Notes: generated from the letters alone by a model not told the origin. DNA of 64,000 bases from Sternotherus odoratus (GCA_032164245.1 JAVMKO010000010.1:47948848-48012847); one strand, 5' to 3'. Counted from the first letter of the stretch, positions 9,970 through 21,894 are shown. A program made the numbers and translations.

Positions 9970-10975
9970 CCCTAGAAAGCAGCTTGCAAAGAGGGACCTG
10001 CCCCAAAAAGGGGACAAAATTGATATTTATCTTAAAAAGACGGGACGGTCCAGAAATATGAAAAAAACCGGGACTGTCCCGTTCAAAACGGTACGTATGG
10101 TCAGCCTAGATTTGTTTTGATTAGAGAATAAAACAAGTTTATTTGACTACACAGAGAGAATTCAAGTGAATACAAGTATAATGTATTAAAGTCAGAAATG
10201 GTTACAAGACAAAACAAGATATAATGTTTTCTAGTGCTAAACATTAACAAAGTAGACTAAAGGTCTAAAGGTAAAATCCTTACCACATGTTCCCAGCAAT
10301 GTTGCTCACTAAAGTTTCATACCAGGATCCTTCTCAAAGTCGAAAGGCTCATCCTTTTGTCATCACAGGTGAGAGAGAGAGCGAAAGAACCAGGGGTACT
10401 TTTGCTCTTCACTTTTATAGTCCAGTCACTATTTGAAATCCATTTTCCTGATGGTTACCCCTATATAAAGTTCCTTCCTGCTGTGAGAATGGAGACATGG
10501 AGTCTTGTAGTGAAAGAAGTTACATGCTGTTGCTTGCTATAATGCAGATCAACCTGTTTCTGCCCCTCTTCATTGCCGAAGAATGGCCAATGACCAGTGA
10601 TTGCCAATTAACTTTGATAACACCTGAGTAGAGGCTTCAGCTTGTCCATTGTCTTTGATAAACCAGTTTACCCCCTTCTTGCTGTCCCAAGGACCCTGTG
10701 GACTACCTATATGTAAATTGAGTAAATGCACATTTCTTTATTTAGAGTAGACCAGTTTAACAACTTCTACCTCGTCAGGGCAACATTGGTCTGGCCATGT
10801 GTTAACGTCATCATACAGGGGTAATTCATCACTTTACATATAATGTTCCTACACACATTTTATCATGATATTATTGAGCAGTGAATTATTTGTTTTCAAA
10901 TGATACCTCACAAGGTACAAGGGTTATTACGATAGTGTGTGGGGTGCAAATACAGGGTGCATGTGGTCATATTGC

Positions 10976-11324
10976 AAATGGACCTCTAAGGGAGGAACCA
11001 ATGTCAGAAGTCTAAGTTGATGTAACATAGATATTGGAGGCCAGAAGAAATAATCATTCTTTCCTTTCCCTCTCCCCCATATGAGGCAATTGGGTCATCC
11101 CACTCCATTCTTCTTGCATGTTCCCTGTTGTTCTGGTCCTAGTTTAATATCTTAAATTGCTGGGCTCTGTCTCTTAATTAGGAATTGGAAAAAACTATTC
11201 ATATAACAAAAATATTCACCCTGAGCTTTTGTCTAATGCTGTATCCAAATCTTTTAAGACTTGAAAAAAAACCAGTTAAAATTATTGTTGTTATTGTATT
11301 ATTATTTCCACACATCTTTGTTGT
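10976..11324. other. Unassigned DNA
   Basis: Nothing recognised beyond A- and T-rich text after the presumed end of the LTR-like repeat. Confidence 0.4.
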
Positions 11325-11455
11325 CCTGCCTGGTCAAACTCTTTGGGGCAGAGACTATCTTTTGTTCTGTGTTGGTACATCACTTATGGCCCAGGGCCAC
11401 ATGGTTCTGAATTGGGCTGCTAAATGCCATTGCAGTACAATTCATAAATAATAAT
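11325..11455 (+). repeat. SINE-type tail fragment
   Basis: ACTCTTTGGGGCAGAGACTA, TTTGTTCTGTGTTGGTACA and a final CATAAATAATAATGATGA recur as a set at 3.86, 45.05 and 46.05 kb. I read it as the 3' portion of a MIR-like SINE family. Confidence 0.5.
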
Positions 11456-11894
11456 GATGAGTGGTCATTTTCACACCCAACACAATAAAGCCCTAATATG
11501 GCTGGGAATTCTAGGAGTTACTGTGATGTAAATAATCATAATACTACCCAATTTGAAATGCAGTTTTCTGTTTGAAGTTAATTGCTTGTAAAGTATATTA
11601 AAATAATGTTGCCAATTTTCTATTTTGCTTAAATGAGAATTCAGAAGTAGAAGAGTTCTAGACAGGGAGAGTTGTTCATTGTAAGCCTGGGACTCTAGAA
11701 AACTTTCTCAAACATGGTTCTATCACACCACATTGATAATCACCCCCGAGTTAATACCAAAGCCTGTGCATGGTAGGGAGGCCTTCCGAAGTGCTAATTA
11801 ATTCTAGGACTGGGTGAGTTGTAGGTGGCTAGGATGTACTCAAGGAATTTGAATCTTCTGGTTCCTTATCCATGAGTTTTGGTGCTTGTCTATG
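11456..11894. other. Unassigned DNA
   Basis: No gene or repeat recognised. Confidence 0.4.
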
Positions 11895-12170
11895 TTAGGC
11901 AGCTAAACCACTTTAATAATACCAGTAAAATTAAGATGGTACTACCCACTTTTTGTGGATAGTTATATCAGTATAAAGGTGATTTATATCAGTATAGCTG
12001 TTCCTGTAGTGGAAGGGGAATAAGTATACTTGTATATGTGATCTTTAAACTGGTATAACTATGTTCACACTAGGACTTTTACCAGTATAACTATTTTGGT
12101 GAAAAAAATCACACCTGTAACTGACCGTTAAACCAGTAAAACTTATAAGCATAGACCAGGCTTTACTGGG
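11895..12170. repeat. MITE of the GGTATAACTA family
   Basis: Degenerate GTCTA-type ends enclose several copies of AGTATAACTA and CCAGTATAA phrases in both orientations, together with AAAAATCACACCTGTAACTG. The same family, inverted, lies at 38704-38955. These are short nonautonomous DNA transposons without coding capacity. Boundaries are approximate. Confidence 0.6.
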
Positions 12171-12325
12171 TCTATAGTGAAGGACAATTTTATCACTTTT
12201 CTATTACCAAGAGTTCCAAATGTGATTGCAAAGATGTAGATACCCAGCAAAAGGAAAGAACAACTGATTGTACCAAGTGCAAGTCTTCCATGGCATGTGA
12301 AAAGGATTAATAGGTTTAAAACATA

Positions 12326-12622
12326 CAGTAGACTTTCGATTTATCCAGGATTGGGTTAACCAGGTTGTGGATTAACCAGGATGTCAAAAAAAATACACAT
12401 AACTCACAGTGCTGGCTATGGGTTTGTTGCCGCCCCAAGCACACAAAAAAAAAACCCAACCTCACCAGGGCGCAGAGCAGCCAATGAACCAACACTCCCT
12501 CCTCCCGGCGCAAGGTGGCATGTGAAGCAACCTCCCCCCCACATTTCCGATGGATGGTGATTATCTTGGATTTTATTAACAAGGATTAATTTTTTCTCTA
12601 TCATCCTGGATAATGTCTACTG
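12326..12622. mobile_element. Nonautonomous Tigger/pogo-like element
   Basis: The ends are imperfect inverted repeats, CAGTAGACTTTCGATTTATC at the left and GGATAATGTCTACTG at the right, flanked by TA on both sides (12324-12325 and 12623-12624). TA duplication and CAGT termini fit the pogo/Tigger branch of Tc1/mariner. The 297-bp body has AACCAGG phrases near both arms and no open frame of interest. Confidence 0.82.
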
Positions 12623-13105
12623 TATCTGTACGCATTACACTTTCTCTTCCCTCCATTCTTTCTCATTCTCTTTTACTCCTTTATAATAAGTGTGTGTGTA
12701 TTGTAGCAATTAACTGCTTTTACTTTTCAATACCTTTAAAGATGTTTGTTTGTTTAACTTTTGCTATTTGTCAAAGAAAACAATATAACCCTCCTGAAAA
12801 GGAAACTTATTCCATTAGTAAAGAAGTAAAAATGTCCAGGGGACTGTAAGAGGAAAATAACATAGTTTGTTTTGGAAATTGTTCTATGACAAATTCTGTA
12901 ATCATTTTTACAGAACTTCTGTAAACTGAAACCTCTGTACTTTTTCAGCCGAATGAATTCTGGAGGCACAATGCATCACTGGAAAATATAAATTAAACAG
13001 TCTTTTTCTTCTTTTTATCTCAGGAATAGCACTGCACTCTCTTTGCCCCCAGAGTAAAGATGTTCACTGCAACAAACAGGGAATTTTTGTGTGTGATTTA
13101 ATATA
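12623..13105. other. Unassigned AT-rich DNA
   Basis: No repeat or gene recognised. Open frames of 71-78 codons overlap on both strands in low-complexity AT-rich text and look accidental. Confidence 0.4.
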
Positions 13106-13575
13106 CCGTATTTTTCGCCCTATAAGACACACTTTTTCTTCCCCAAAACGGGGGGGGGGGGGGAAAGTTGGTGCGTCTTATAGGGCGAATGTCTTATAGG
13201 GCAAAAAAAAAAAAAAAAAGCGCCTCGCTCTCCCGTCCCCGCCGCGCGGGCAGGCTGCCGAGGTTCCCTCCTCCCCGCCGCGGGCGGGCTGCCGGGAGCG
13301 TCCCGGTTCCCCCCTCCCACCGTGGGCGGGCTGCCGGGAGCGTCCCGGTTCCCCCCTCCCCGCCGCGGGCGGGCTGCCGGGAGCGTCCCGGTTCCCCCCT
13401 CCCCGCCGCGGGCGGGCTGCCAGGAGCGTCCTGATTCCCCCCTCCCCGCCGCTGGGCGGGCTGCCGGGACGGGGGAGCGAGGCGCTTTTTTTTTTTTTTT
13501 TTTTTGTCCGGATATTTATTTAAAAATGAGGGGGCGTCTTATAGGCCGGAGCGTCCTATAAGACGAAAAATACGG
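13106..13575. mobile_element. TIR element with CCGTATTTTTCG ends and GC-rich core
   Basis: The left end CCGTATTTTTCGCCCTATAA faces TTATAGGACG-like right-end sequence ending in GTCCTATAAGACGAAAAATACGG in reversed sense, and both outer flanks are TA. A second internal GTCTTATAGGGC phrase repeats the end. Poly-A and poly-T runs bracket a tandem array of about 50-bp units rich in CCGCCGCGGGCGGGCTGCC. The superfamily is uncertain: the TA flanks suggest Tc1/mariner-like insertion but I cannot place the termini firmly. No transposase. Confidence 0.88.
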
Positions 13576-13970
13576 TAATGTGTATCACTTACTTGGCTTA
13601 TTGTCCTTTGAGCAGCTCTGGGAGCAAACCAACTCTAGCTACTTTACATACTAATAAAGATTGGTGCCTGTAATTATTTAGCAGTTACAGTATTATTCCT
13701 CTGAGATAAATCATTGGTAGTTTATTTACTTTTCTTTGTTTAATTATTTTAAATTCAACAGTAAAACATGGCTGTTCTTCTTGAACCAGAGTTGCAAAGA
13801 AGACCCACTTTTATATTTTTTGCCTTGTTTTACAAAGTATGAGCACAAATATTTAGGGCCTGACTTTCATTTATAGTAAGACCATTTTACACAACTCTGG
13901 CAAGAGTGGGCCTAAATTCTTATTTACTCTAAGGCCCTTTATACTTCCAGAATGGTGTAAAAGGGCCTTA
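13576..13970. other. Unassigned DNA
   Basis: AT-rich with no recognised gene. Some text near 13855-13970 (GGGCCTGACTTTC, AAGGGCCTTA) looks like a decayed MITE in which the Helitron landed. Confidence 0.4.
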
Positions 13971-14753
13971 TCAATATATATAAAAGTCAAATGGTATATG
14001 CGTGTATGTATGTGTGCGTGTATGCGCGGATGTATGCTTACTCCTTCCACACCGTTTGAGCTAGAGAATTGAAATTTGGTACAGTATGAGGTCTTGGGGT
14101 CCTAGTGACCGTAAGAGTCGAAAATTTTTCAAATCTCACCTCTGATGCCCCCAGGCCTTTCTTTAAAGGCCAATCACATCAGCGGGGCAGCTGCTGTTCT
14201 CTGTGACATAGTTATGATGTCATAATACCCCCTCCAACGGACACCGCACTCGCTCAGCTCTCTGCCCCCTTCCCACCTCCGACGGACCCCGGAATCCCTC
14301 AGCTCTCTGCCCCCTCCCCACCTCTGACGGACCCGAGTTGGGTTTGGTCAGAGGGTAAGTGAGGTGGGGGTGTCGGGTTTGGTCGGGGGGGTGAGGTGGG
14401 GGTGTCGGGTTTGGTCAGGGGGTAAGTGAGCCGGGGGTGTTGGGTTTGGTCTGGGGGGATGGGAAGGTATCTGGGTGGGTGAGGGGTGAGGTGTGGGTGT
14501 TGGGGTTGGTCAGGGGGTGTTGGGGTTGGTAGGGGGGTGACGTGGGGGTGTTGGGTTTGGGTGGGGGGGGTGAAAATGTGAGTCGGGGTTGGTCGAGGGG
14601 TAAGTGAGGTGGGGGTGTCGGGTTTGGTCAGGGGGGGTGAGGTGGGGGTGTCAGGTTTGCTCTCTGCCCCCTCCAACGGACCCAGTACTCACTCAGCTCT
14701 CTGCCCCCTTCCCACCTCCGACTGACGCGAGCAATGCCGGGTATTTTCGCTAG
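13971..14753 (+). mobile_element. Nonautonomous Helitron
   Basis: The element begins TCAATATATATAAAAGTC after an A and ends GGGTATTTTCGCTAG before a T. A TC start, a CTRR end (CTAG) and insertion between A and T without duplication are Helitron hallmarks. GCGA and TCGC near the end could form a short hairpin. The body starts with alternating TGTATG text and the phrase TTGAAATTTGGTACAG, then holds a minisatellite with GAGGTGGGGGTGTCGGGTTT-type units between copies of CTCAGCTCTCTGCCCCCT. The latter is shared with the Helitron at 51.9-53.2 kb. No RepHel protein is present. Confidence 0.72.
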
Positions 14754-17700
14754 TAGTAAATAAGAATCAGGCCCTTTAGTAACTGTTTATTAAAGATACA
14801 GCAGTTTTTCACAAAGGTTATGAATTACAATAAGGTAGTGTGAAAGCTACATAAATGACTTTATCAGCTAGAAAGAGGAAAAGTTGATTTCAGCCAATAG
14901 AAACATCAAATGTTCAAAACCATGATACTTCCATTCCAATGTAACAGTATAATGGTATAATGCAGACATGCCTTTGAACTTCGTAATTGTCTCAGTCCTG
15001 TGTTTTATATGATCAAGTACTGAACTTTGTCTCCTAGCCAAAACTGTAAATAGAGAGAGCTTTAAACAACATCTGAATCTTACCTACACTCCACTTGAGT
15101 CTGCTCTGTCCCATTTCACTTCTACAGCATAAAATCGATTGTTTTATTTTCCCAATGTTCTCTTCATGGTGTTTATAATGATATAGAGTATGATTAATAT
15201 ACCAGGAAGGGTGATTTAAAATGTAGTTTTTATGGGAGCTCTTCATTAAAGATGCATGTTCCCAGGGAGTTTATTTATATCATCATCTTGACTAGACTAT
15301 TCCACTGGAAAGAGCAGCTTTTAATAATTAAAACTTGCATTGTTTTAATTTTCTCTGGAGTTTTCCTCAAGTATAAAATAAAGCTGTATATTCAATACTG
15401 ATTTAATTCTTGGAGCACTAATTGCCAAATCAACTGATTTTAGTTATTTTTTAGGAAGTTGTGTTTTTTCTTGAGGGATTATTTTGTGGGGAGGATTTTC
15501 CCCCTACAGAATTACAGCACTCTGTATTTGACTATTGGGATATGAGAAATGAGTAGGCCAAAGTTGATATTAGCCCAAATAGAAAAATATGTATTTTATA
15601 TTTGTGATTTAGGAATTGTCTTCCTCTGTAAGTGGGAACTTAATAAAAAATTGTTCCCTGCTTCCCACTACTGCCACTTGGCGCAGAAAGTAAACAAACA
15701 AAAAAATACATGCAAAGCCACAATAGCTTTCCTAAAGAGGAAAGATTATCTACCTGAGATGTTATCCTCCAGGTAGTAATCATGTCCCTGATTCGTCCAT
15801 ATACCCACAGCTTTGCGCCATGCAGAAAATCCATGAGACCAATGGGACATCCAGGAGTAAAAGGGGAAAGTGACCAGGGAGTCGTGGGGGGAACAAGATA
15901 GCACTGCTGAAAGATAGCAGTGAGTGGGTGAGAACCCTAGGGCACAAATCCTACCAAACTTCCCATGGGACAGTGGAGATATGCACTTGTCCCCAATATA
16001 TGGCTGTCTCTAAATGACAAATTGTACCCCAGACTAGTGATTTTCATTTAGTTAGTGTTGTTATGATATGATTATTTGCCCTCAGTGTGTTGCCACTGTG
16101 TGCTGTACAGAGCTCCATAAATGGTTTTGTATTATTCAGGCACACAGAGTGGGACAGTATTGGAAATCAAACTGCATGGAAGCTTTCTTGCTTGTGTGTG
16201 AAGTTGCAGTTGTTTTCTTTAACAACCACCTCTTTTAGAAGATCTGTGATTCCATGGTGTACAGATACCACAAAATTAGTCAAGTTTTCATTTAGCAAAA
16301 CCAAAACCAAGGGTGGCTCAGTTTAGAGTTCCAATCTGGTTGAAATTTGCACAGAACTTATGCTGCCAGTCAAGGCTGAAACCCAGAATAGACACGAAAA
16401 AGGAAAGAATAATGAAGAAAACGTAACCAAATATGTCATTTGAGAGCCTTAGGAAAGTTTTTGTTAAGCTTCAGCTCTAGAAATGGGGCTGGAAAGGTTT
16501 GTTCTTTTCTGAACTTCCCCTCCACATCTTTAACGCTAACGTACTTCATCTTTCTTCTGCATAAAATATATTTAATATGTTGCTTCCACAAACTGCATTG
16601 ATAGGCAACAATTTATTTGCCTTTCTTTTGATGTCCCATTCAAGGCATTTGCAGGGTGAGAACAGCATTCAGCTGAGAAGCAAGCTCCATTCCATCAACA
16701 TCTGTGCTTCATCTGTCTTTAGTTATCTACTTTCTATGTACTGTACTAGTGAATAGACCCTGAAACACAAACAATTGGTGATCATGCTGCTGGCTCTGAT
16801 AACATAACTCATAATGCCACCCTAATTGCATGCATTATAAAACTGTCAGGTCTGGAACATTTGGTATCTCAAGGCAGCTTTCCAATTAATCTTTTCCTTC
16901 TTTATTAGAAATCTTGTTATGTAATTGTTGTCATTGTGGGTTTTTTAAAAACACTTCAGTAATGATATTGAGGGCAAGAAGACTGTTAGCAACAGTAACA
17001 TCATAGACATTATATATATAAATAAAACATCTAAAACCAGTGTGAAATGAGATTGCTTGTTTCCATCAACAAACACCAATATCTAAAGTAATAATAGTGA
17101 AATTATGCCCCAGGCATAATTTCGCAACTATTCTGAATTTTGGATTCAGATTAAAACCCTGCCTTTTATACTGAGAGAGTTTTATATATTCATCATAGTA
17201 GCTAGGTGGATACTGGTGTTGCAGGTTATTTGTTTTATTTTCTTTGCACAAGGAGTTTTCTACCTTCTTGAAGCTGCTTTTCTTACTCTGAGGCACAGAC
17301 ATTGTTCAGCCGGTTCACCAACTCCTAAAATCTATAAAGTGACATCATCCCCGTCACGTTGTGAAAGAAATCTAAACCCTGTTTCTTAGGCAACAAGTCT
17401 GTCTGTGGGATCTGAATTAAGTCAACACCTCTCCATCCTACAACACGTTCTTCTCATCTCAATGGGAGGCCCTCCATGTGTTTGGGTAACTTTGCTTTTG
17501 GATAGGGGCTGAGGATGGTTGGAAAGTGTAAGATGGGGCAGAGCTATTGAACATCACCCCCTTCAATCTGTCCGGGATTTTCCCAAGTAAGATAATGCTG
17601 AGTCTAATGCAGCATTCCACTCAGAACTAGCATATCTCTGGTATGTGGAGAAGCTGGGCCAGGTGACTAGGGTGCCCCTGATAGCATGGTTCTTGAGTAG

Positions 17701-19884
17701 GAGCTAAATTGCAGGGGAGATGGGAAGGTAAAAACAGCTTCCTTCTTCTGGTAGAAGCAGAATGGAGATCCCTTCCCCCTGGCATGGGAGAGAATTACTC
17801 CACCACAGTTCACCATCCTCCTTGGCTGGTCCCCAGCACTCACACACTACCTGTTTCAATATATTTTAACCCTTAATCCTCAGGGACTCATAGTACCATA
17901 GAAACCACTAAAAGGGTTTTAGGGAACACTGGAGAGGTAGTAGGACTCCATGCCAATGTCCTACCAATCCCCCCAGCCCCCCGAATCCACGGGGTTTCCC
18001 TGCAGATCGCAGGATATCTGCAGGGTAGGAGGGGCACTTCTTCTGTTAGCCAAGACCATTCTTTCCACCACTTGATGTTGTAGGATCTTTATCGCAGAGA
18101 GAAAAGACTCCACCCCACCTGGGAGCAGGGGAGTTACCAGCATAGTTTGGGATCCTCAGTAGCCAGGTTTTATAAGATTGAGTGAGTGGCACATGCTGCA
18201 CTCTTCTTCTGTCTCACGAGTTGGCAGAAGAGTGGATCTTGGAGTTAACATTCCACTGATGTGAATGGAAGAGTTCACAGCTCTCACAGCTATTATTTCA
18301 AACTGTCTGCACATTTAGGCAAACATGGCTCATCTTTTTTGGTAAAGTTTGTGTTTTCAAGCACTTTCTCCAAACCAGGATGGTCAGAAACATGCTTTAA
18401 AAAATCAAAAGTAGAGATTCTGAGATTCATGATGCTAGGAGATGGTACCTATTGTATTAATTTACATGCAATAGTTGAGAGCAAAAGAGAGCTAAAGCTG
18501 TTACCATGACCCTGAAACTGCTCAGCTGTAAACAGTTTAATGTCTTTCTAAGGTGCCCAGGAGAGGGATGATGAGAAGAAGAGTCCATCCTCTCATTATT
18601 TCGTTCCCTAATTTATGACACAGTATCTCACTGTTCTTATTTACCAGGCACAATATTAACAGTCTTTGAATCATGTCATCGGTAGGTCTTTTTGTTGGGA
18701 CTAGTTCTTCAGTCTTTGTCTGTCTTTTTTTTGCACCTTTTCCCATCAACATTTGTTGTTATAGGTTATTGTGACATTGTATGAACTTTCATTCACTTTC
18801 AACAAGTTGAGTTCACAGTAAAGGTACATTTCTAGGCCCGGTTATTACAACAGGTGTCAGAAACAGCCCCAAAGGGGTTGTGACATAATCTGGTTCTGAC
18901 TTCAGGTTTAAGACTTGACATTTTTTCACTTTGAAAGTCTTGCTATCCTTATAGCCTCTCTTTTTGCAGGAAAAAAAATCAATATTGCTAGTCTTATAGA
19001 ATGAGAGTTGTAGGGGTTTTGTTGTTTGTTTATTTTCCTGTGTATAAGACAATGATACAAATATCGATATCACAAATTCAAGATTCTATCTTTAGTTGAG
19101 TGTTCTTTCATGCAATGCAACTCTCTAACACTTTAATCTATTCCACCTAGTTTGTAATTTATCATTCCCTTTATGATTATCATCAACCTGAAAGGGGATG
19201 CTATTTTTTAAACTCACTATAAACCAATATTGTCTTATTTCAAAGTCTAATTCAATTACGAACACACCATAACTTGTGGATGATTAAATTGCAAATTGTG
19301 GGTGTCCACCAGGCAACTAGATTTTAAATTTGTTCACCACCATAATTCACCTTCATACAAACTATATATTTTCCAGGATTACTCAAGGATGTGGTTGTTC
19401 TGCCTGAGATGCATCACATTCTATAGTATTTATGTTGTATCTGATATAGAGAATACCTTTTTCAAGGAGACACCCATATGTCATTTGAACTTTAGTACAT
19501 ATTACATTCTTTTAATGGAAAACAACTATAATAGAACAAAAATCATTCATTCTGCAGCATTCAGATATTTGAACACAACATTTTGAAACATGTTCATTTC
19601 CATTTTATAGCAACATGAATCTCTTGTTTATTTCTCCCCTACCAAAAAAAAATGCCCATACAAGTTGCATAATAAGAAAATACTTGTGTGGAGGTTTTTG
19701 TAGAATAAATAGAACAGCTGTTTAGACCACCCTTCAGATATGCTCTTCATTATAGCCTAAATTGAAAGAGATTGTACAACATTCTGTGAAAATATGCAGC
19801 ATGACAAGAGAGTGTTATCTTTATTTCTCTGAGCCAGATGATATTTGAAGTGTACTATGCTGAAAATACCTGCTATGCGAACTT
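14754..19884. other. Unassigned, repeat-poor DNA
   Basis: Five kilobases of AT-rich sequence without a gene or repeat that I recognise. Open frames are below 90 codons on either strand and show no motifs. This is the largest repeat-poor block of the window apart from 34.6-36.2, 38.9-40.6 and 54.9-56.9 kb. Confidence 0.45.
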
Positions 19885-20130
19885 GGACGTGTGGTCTGAT
19901 TAGCTTGCATGAACTAAGCAGATTCAGGTCTGAATAGATGAGAACCCTCCGTCCCCCTGCGAGGAAGTCTCATGCACTGCAGTGTGTGAGTGGTGTAGAT
20001 TTGGTAGATGGTGTCTTCCTTCTAAGTGAGTACTGTGCTGGTCTCTCCAATAGGGCACTTCATATGGGAGCTGTCCATCTTCCAGATGAAATGTGCAGCT
20101 GACATCCTGGCCACTTGTAGCATATAAGGA
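19885..20130 (+). repeat. 5S-rRNA-derived SINE
   Basis: GTGGTCTGATTAGC, GAACTAAGCAGATTCAGGTC and AATAGATGAGAACC occur in the order of the 5S rRNA internal promoter (GTCTGATC, GAAGCTAAGCAGGGTC and TGGATGGGAGACC), with a deletion between the last two. The following tail contains GTGGTGTAGATTTGGTAGATGGTG and CATCTTCCAGATGAAATG phrases that I know from a turtle 5S-derived SINE. It is too diverged and lacks the 5S ends, so it is not a 5S gene. Confidence 0.58.
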
Positions 20131-20275
20131 TTAGATTTTCAAAATCAGATATTCACCGCTGCAGGCATAGCTATTTGTGAAGTAAATGGCCACTTCCATG
20201 CTTACCTGGCCATTTGCACATGCAGATACCTAATTTTATATGCATCTGTCGTTGTTCCACACACATTGTACCTGC
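20131..20275. repeat. Decayed MITE
   Basis: ATTTTCAAAATCAGATA at the left and AATATAAGATCAGGCCCT at the right enclose GCACATGCAGATACCTAATT. This resembles a common reptile MITE, but no clean inverted ends are left. Confidence 0.3.
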
Positions 20276-20589
20276 AATATAAGATCAGGCCCTAAAACGT
20301 CTTATGTCATCTCTAGCAAGAGCAGAATGTTAACCCTTAGCCCTTGGTGTTGTATCCATATTCTTATTTATGTAAATATGTTCTGCCCACTCAATAGCTT
20401 TCCGTTTCTACTAAAAGCTATTCTGCACTTCAACTAAAAACTGCTATGTAGCATCACTGAAACAAAGTGGCTGCCATATTCCGCCTCCAAAGGGCAGCAT
20501 TTTAGGGGTGGTTGAATGTTCCTTAATTATAGAAGGCCAGATCTTCTGATACACGAAGACCACTTTCTGCCTGTCTAGATGTTTAAGGG

Positions 20590-20935
20590 GTAGTCTATAA
20601 TGGAAATCTAGGTTGTATTAACTATATCACTCGGGGCTGTAACAGATTTCAAACCCTGTGCAATATAATTAAGCCAATCTAAGCCCCGGTATAAACACTG
20701 CTAGGTTGATGGGAGAATTTTTCTGTCAACCCAGGTACCACCTCTCAGATAGGTAGATTTACTACAGTGATAGAGGTAACAACGAGTCCTGTGGCACCTT
20801 AAAGACTAACTATAAAGTATAGAAGCATAAGCTTTCGTGGACTAATACCCACTTCGTCGGATGCAAGCAGTCGTAGTGATAGAAGAATTCCTTCTGTTGC
20901 TGTAGTAAGTGTCCACACATCCATCCATTTCTGGT
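20590..20935. repeat. MITE interrupted by a nested repeat
   Basis: The outer parts TGTATTAACTATATCACTCG and TTGCTGTAGTAAGTGTCCAC look like the two halves of a MITE of the GTCTACACT class. They are separated by the insertion at about 20779-20868. AGTGATAGA occurs on both sides of that insertion and is probably its target duplication. Confidence 0.45.
20779..20868 (+). repeat. Single-arm copy of the AAGCTTTCGTGG repeat
   Basis: It reads GAGTCCTGTGGCACCTTAAA, AAGCATAAGCTTTCGTGG and ACCCACTTCGTCGGATGC, matching the left arm of the inverted-repeat element at 51462-51624. Here only one arm is present. AGTGATAGA flanks both sides. Confidence 0.72.
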
Positions 20936-21894
20936 GTAGATATTAAGTAAAGATAGTGACTCTTAAACTACCATAGATAAAGGAGACTAAGGAAAGTTTA
21001 GACTATTGGCAAGAGGAGCAACAGACACTGATGTATATTTTCCTACTATTTTAAAGAGTCATGTAGTACAACATGATGACAAAAAGCAACCACAAATTAA
21101 AATACCATCCTGAAAATACTACACGTTCTATCCAATTTGATAATCCTCTTAGATTTGACTGATGCTATTTTAGTCAAAAATATTGGTAGTAGGGAAGAAC
21201 AGAGAATATCAACAATGTCAGCAACCTGAGCATTGCTAGCTATCCAGCTGATTTGCAGATGAAGTGGAACTAAAAGTCGGTGGCATACATTTTGTCAACT
21301 ATCTTTAAATTCTGAAATATGCCAAAAAGTGCTGGCCTAGTTTCTTTTCTCGCACAGGATAAGACATCAGGATGTTGTTGATGTCTTATCCAGATAACTT
21401 AATATTTGTTTTATCTTTTGTTTGTCTTTTATATAATTGCACTGGATAATATTGGAAAGTCACATAAAATTAAAATCAAGTTTAAAATAAGGTTTGTTAA
21501 TTACAGTATTTAACTGTTGTGCTTATTGTTTCCTAGGAGATTAATGAGGTGAATTATTGTAACATAATTAGACTACAGTATATTTAATCTCTTACATACC
21601 CTTGTGGTTTACTGTTATTCAAGTATCATTTGAAGGTTAATTTCACTTAGCTGGTATATATTTGACTTTGGCAATACATTTTATATTGAAATATGTTTTT
21701 AATTATATTTGAAAATCATTAGGCAGTAGCTCTGCCAAAATTATCACTGTAAACTTTATTAGGGAAGGTAAGGACATAATAAATTGTGCAATCTGCAGAC
21801 ACATAGATACATATCCAGGTTCTAAACATTCACATAAAACCAAAAGTTAGCATATTGCTATCTCTTGAATTCTAGTGGAATTAATCAATTGAAT
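20936..21894. other. Unassigned AT-rich DNA
   Basis: No gene or repeat recognised. Confidence 0.4.

Larger units (their letters stand above)
8148..10108. mobile_element. Large nonautonomous hAT element with captured sequence
   Basis: The left end TAGGCTGACCATA and right end TATGGTCAGCCTA are perfect 13-bp inverted repeats. They are flanked by identical 8-bp duplications, GATTTGTT, at 8140-8147 and 10109-10116, diagnostic of hAT-type insertion. Just inside the ends are the related phrases AAAACGGGACA and CGGGACTGTCCCGTT. The 1961-bp body has no transposase. It contains three partial copies of a protein kinase C gamma-like exon end (8220-8603), a G/A-rich block (8640-9155) and a truncated second hAT (about 9230-9969). 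The element at 40838-40946 has related ends and shows what a short, cargo-free member looks like. Confidence 0.94.
7320..10975 (-). mobile_element. Old LTR-like repeat, split by a hAT insertion
   Basis: Sequence on both sides of the hAT at 8148-10108 reads as one repeat. The left part has GATGTCACATTCTGGGGTAT and a block around ACAGCATGCAGTTCACATCC. The right part has GAATAAAACAAGTTTATTTG and TCAGAAATGGTTACAAGA. I recall both as a retroviral LTR-like repeat common in turtles, here antisense. Joining the flanks and removing one copy of the 8-bp duplication leaves continuous text, which supports one host repeat. Another insertion may lie at about 7680-7999, where ACAGTTC occurs on both sides. 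The LTR termini are not resolved. Confidence 0.42.

Noticed and set aside
9250..10120. Frames of 208 and 240 codons on opposite strands
   Set aside because: Both cover the same GC-rich repeat units of the nested hAT; mutually exclusive and repetitive, no domain.
13240..13470. CpG-island promoter
   Set aside because: CpG density comes from the transposon's minisatellite core; the same core recurs in four other elements here.
19885..20000. A 5S rRNA gene
   Set aside because: Only internal-promoter blocks are recognisable, with a deletion and many substitutions, and SINE tail text follows.
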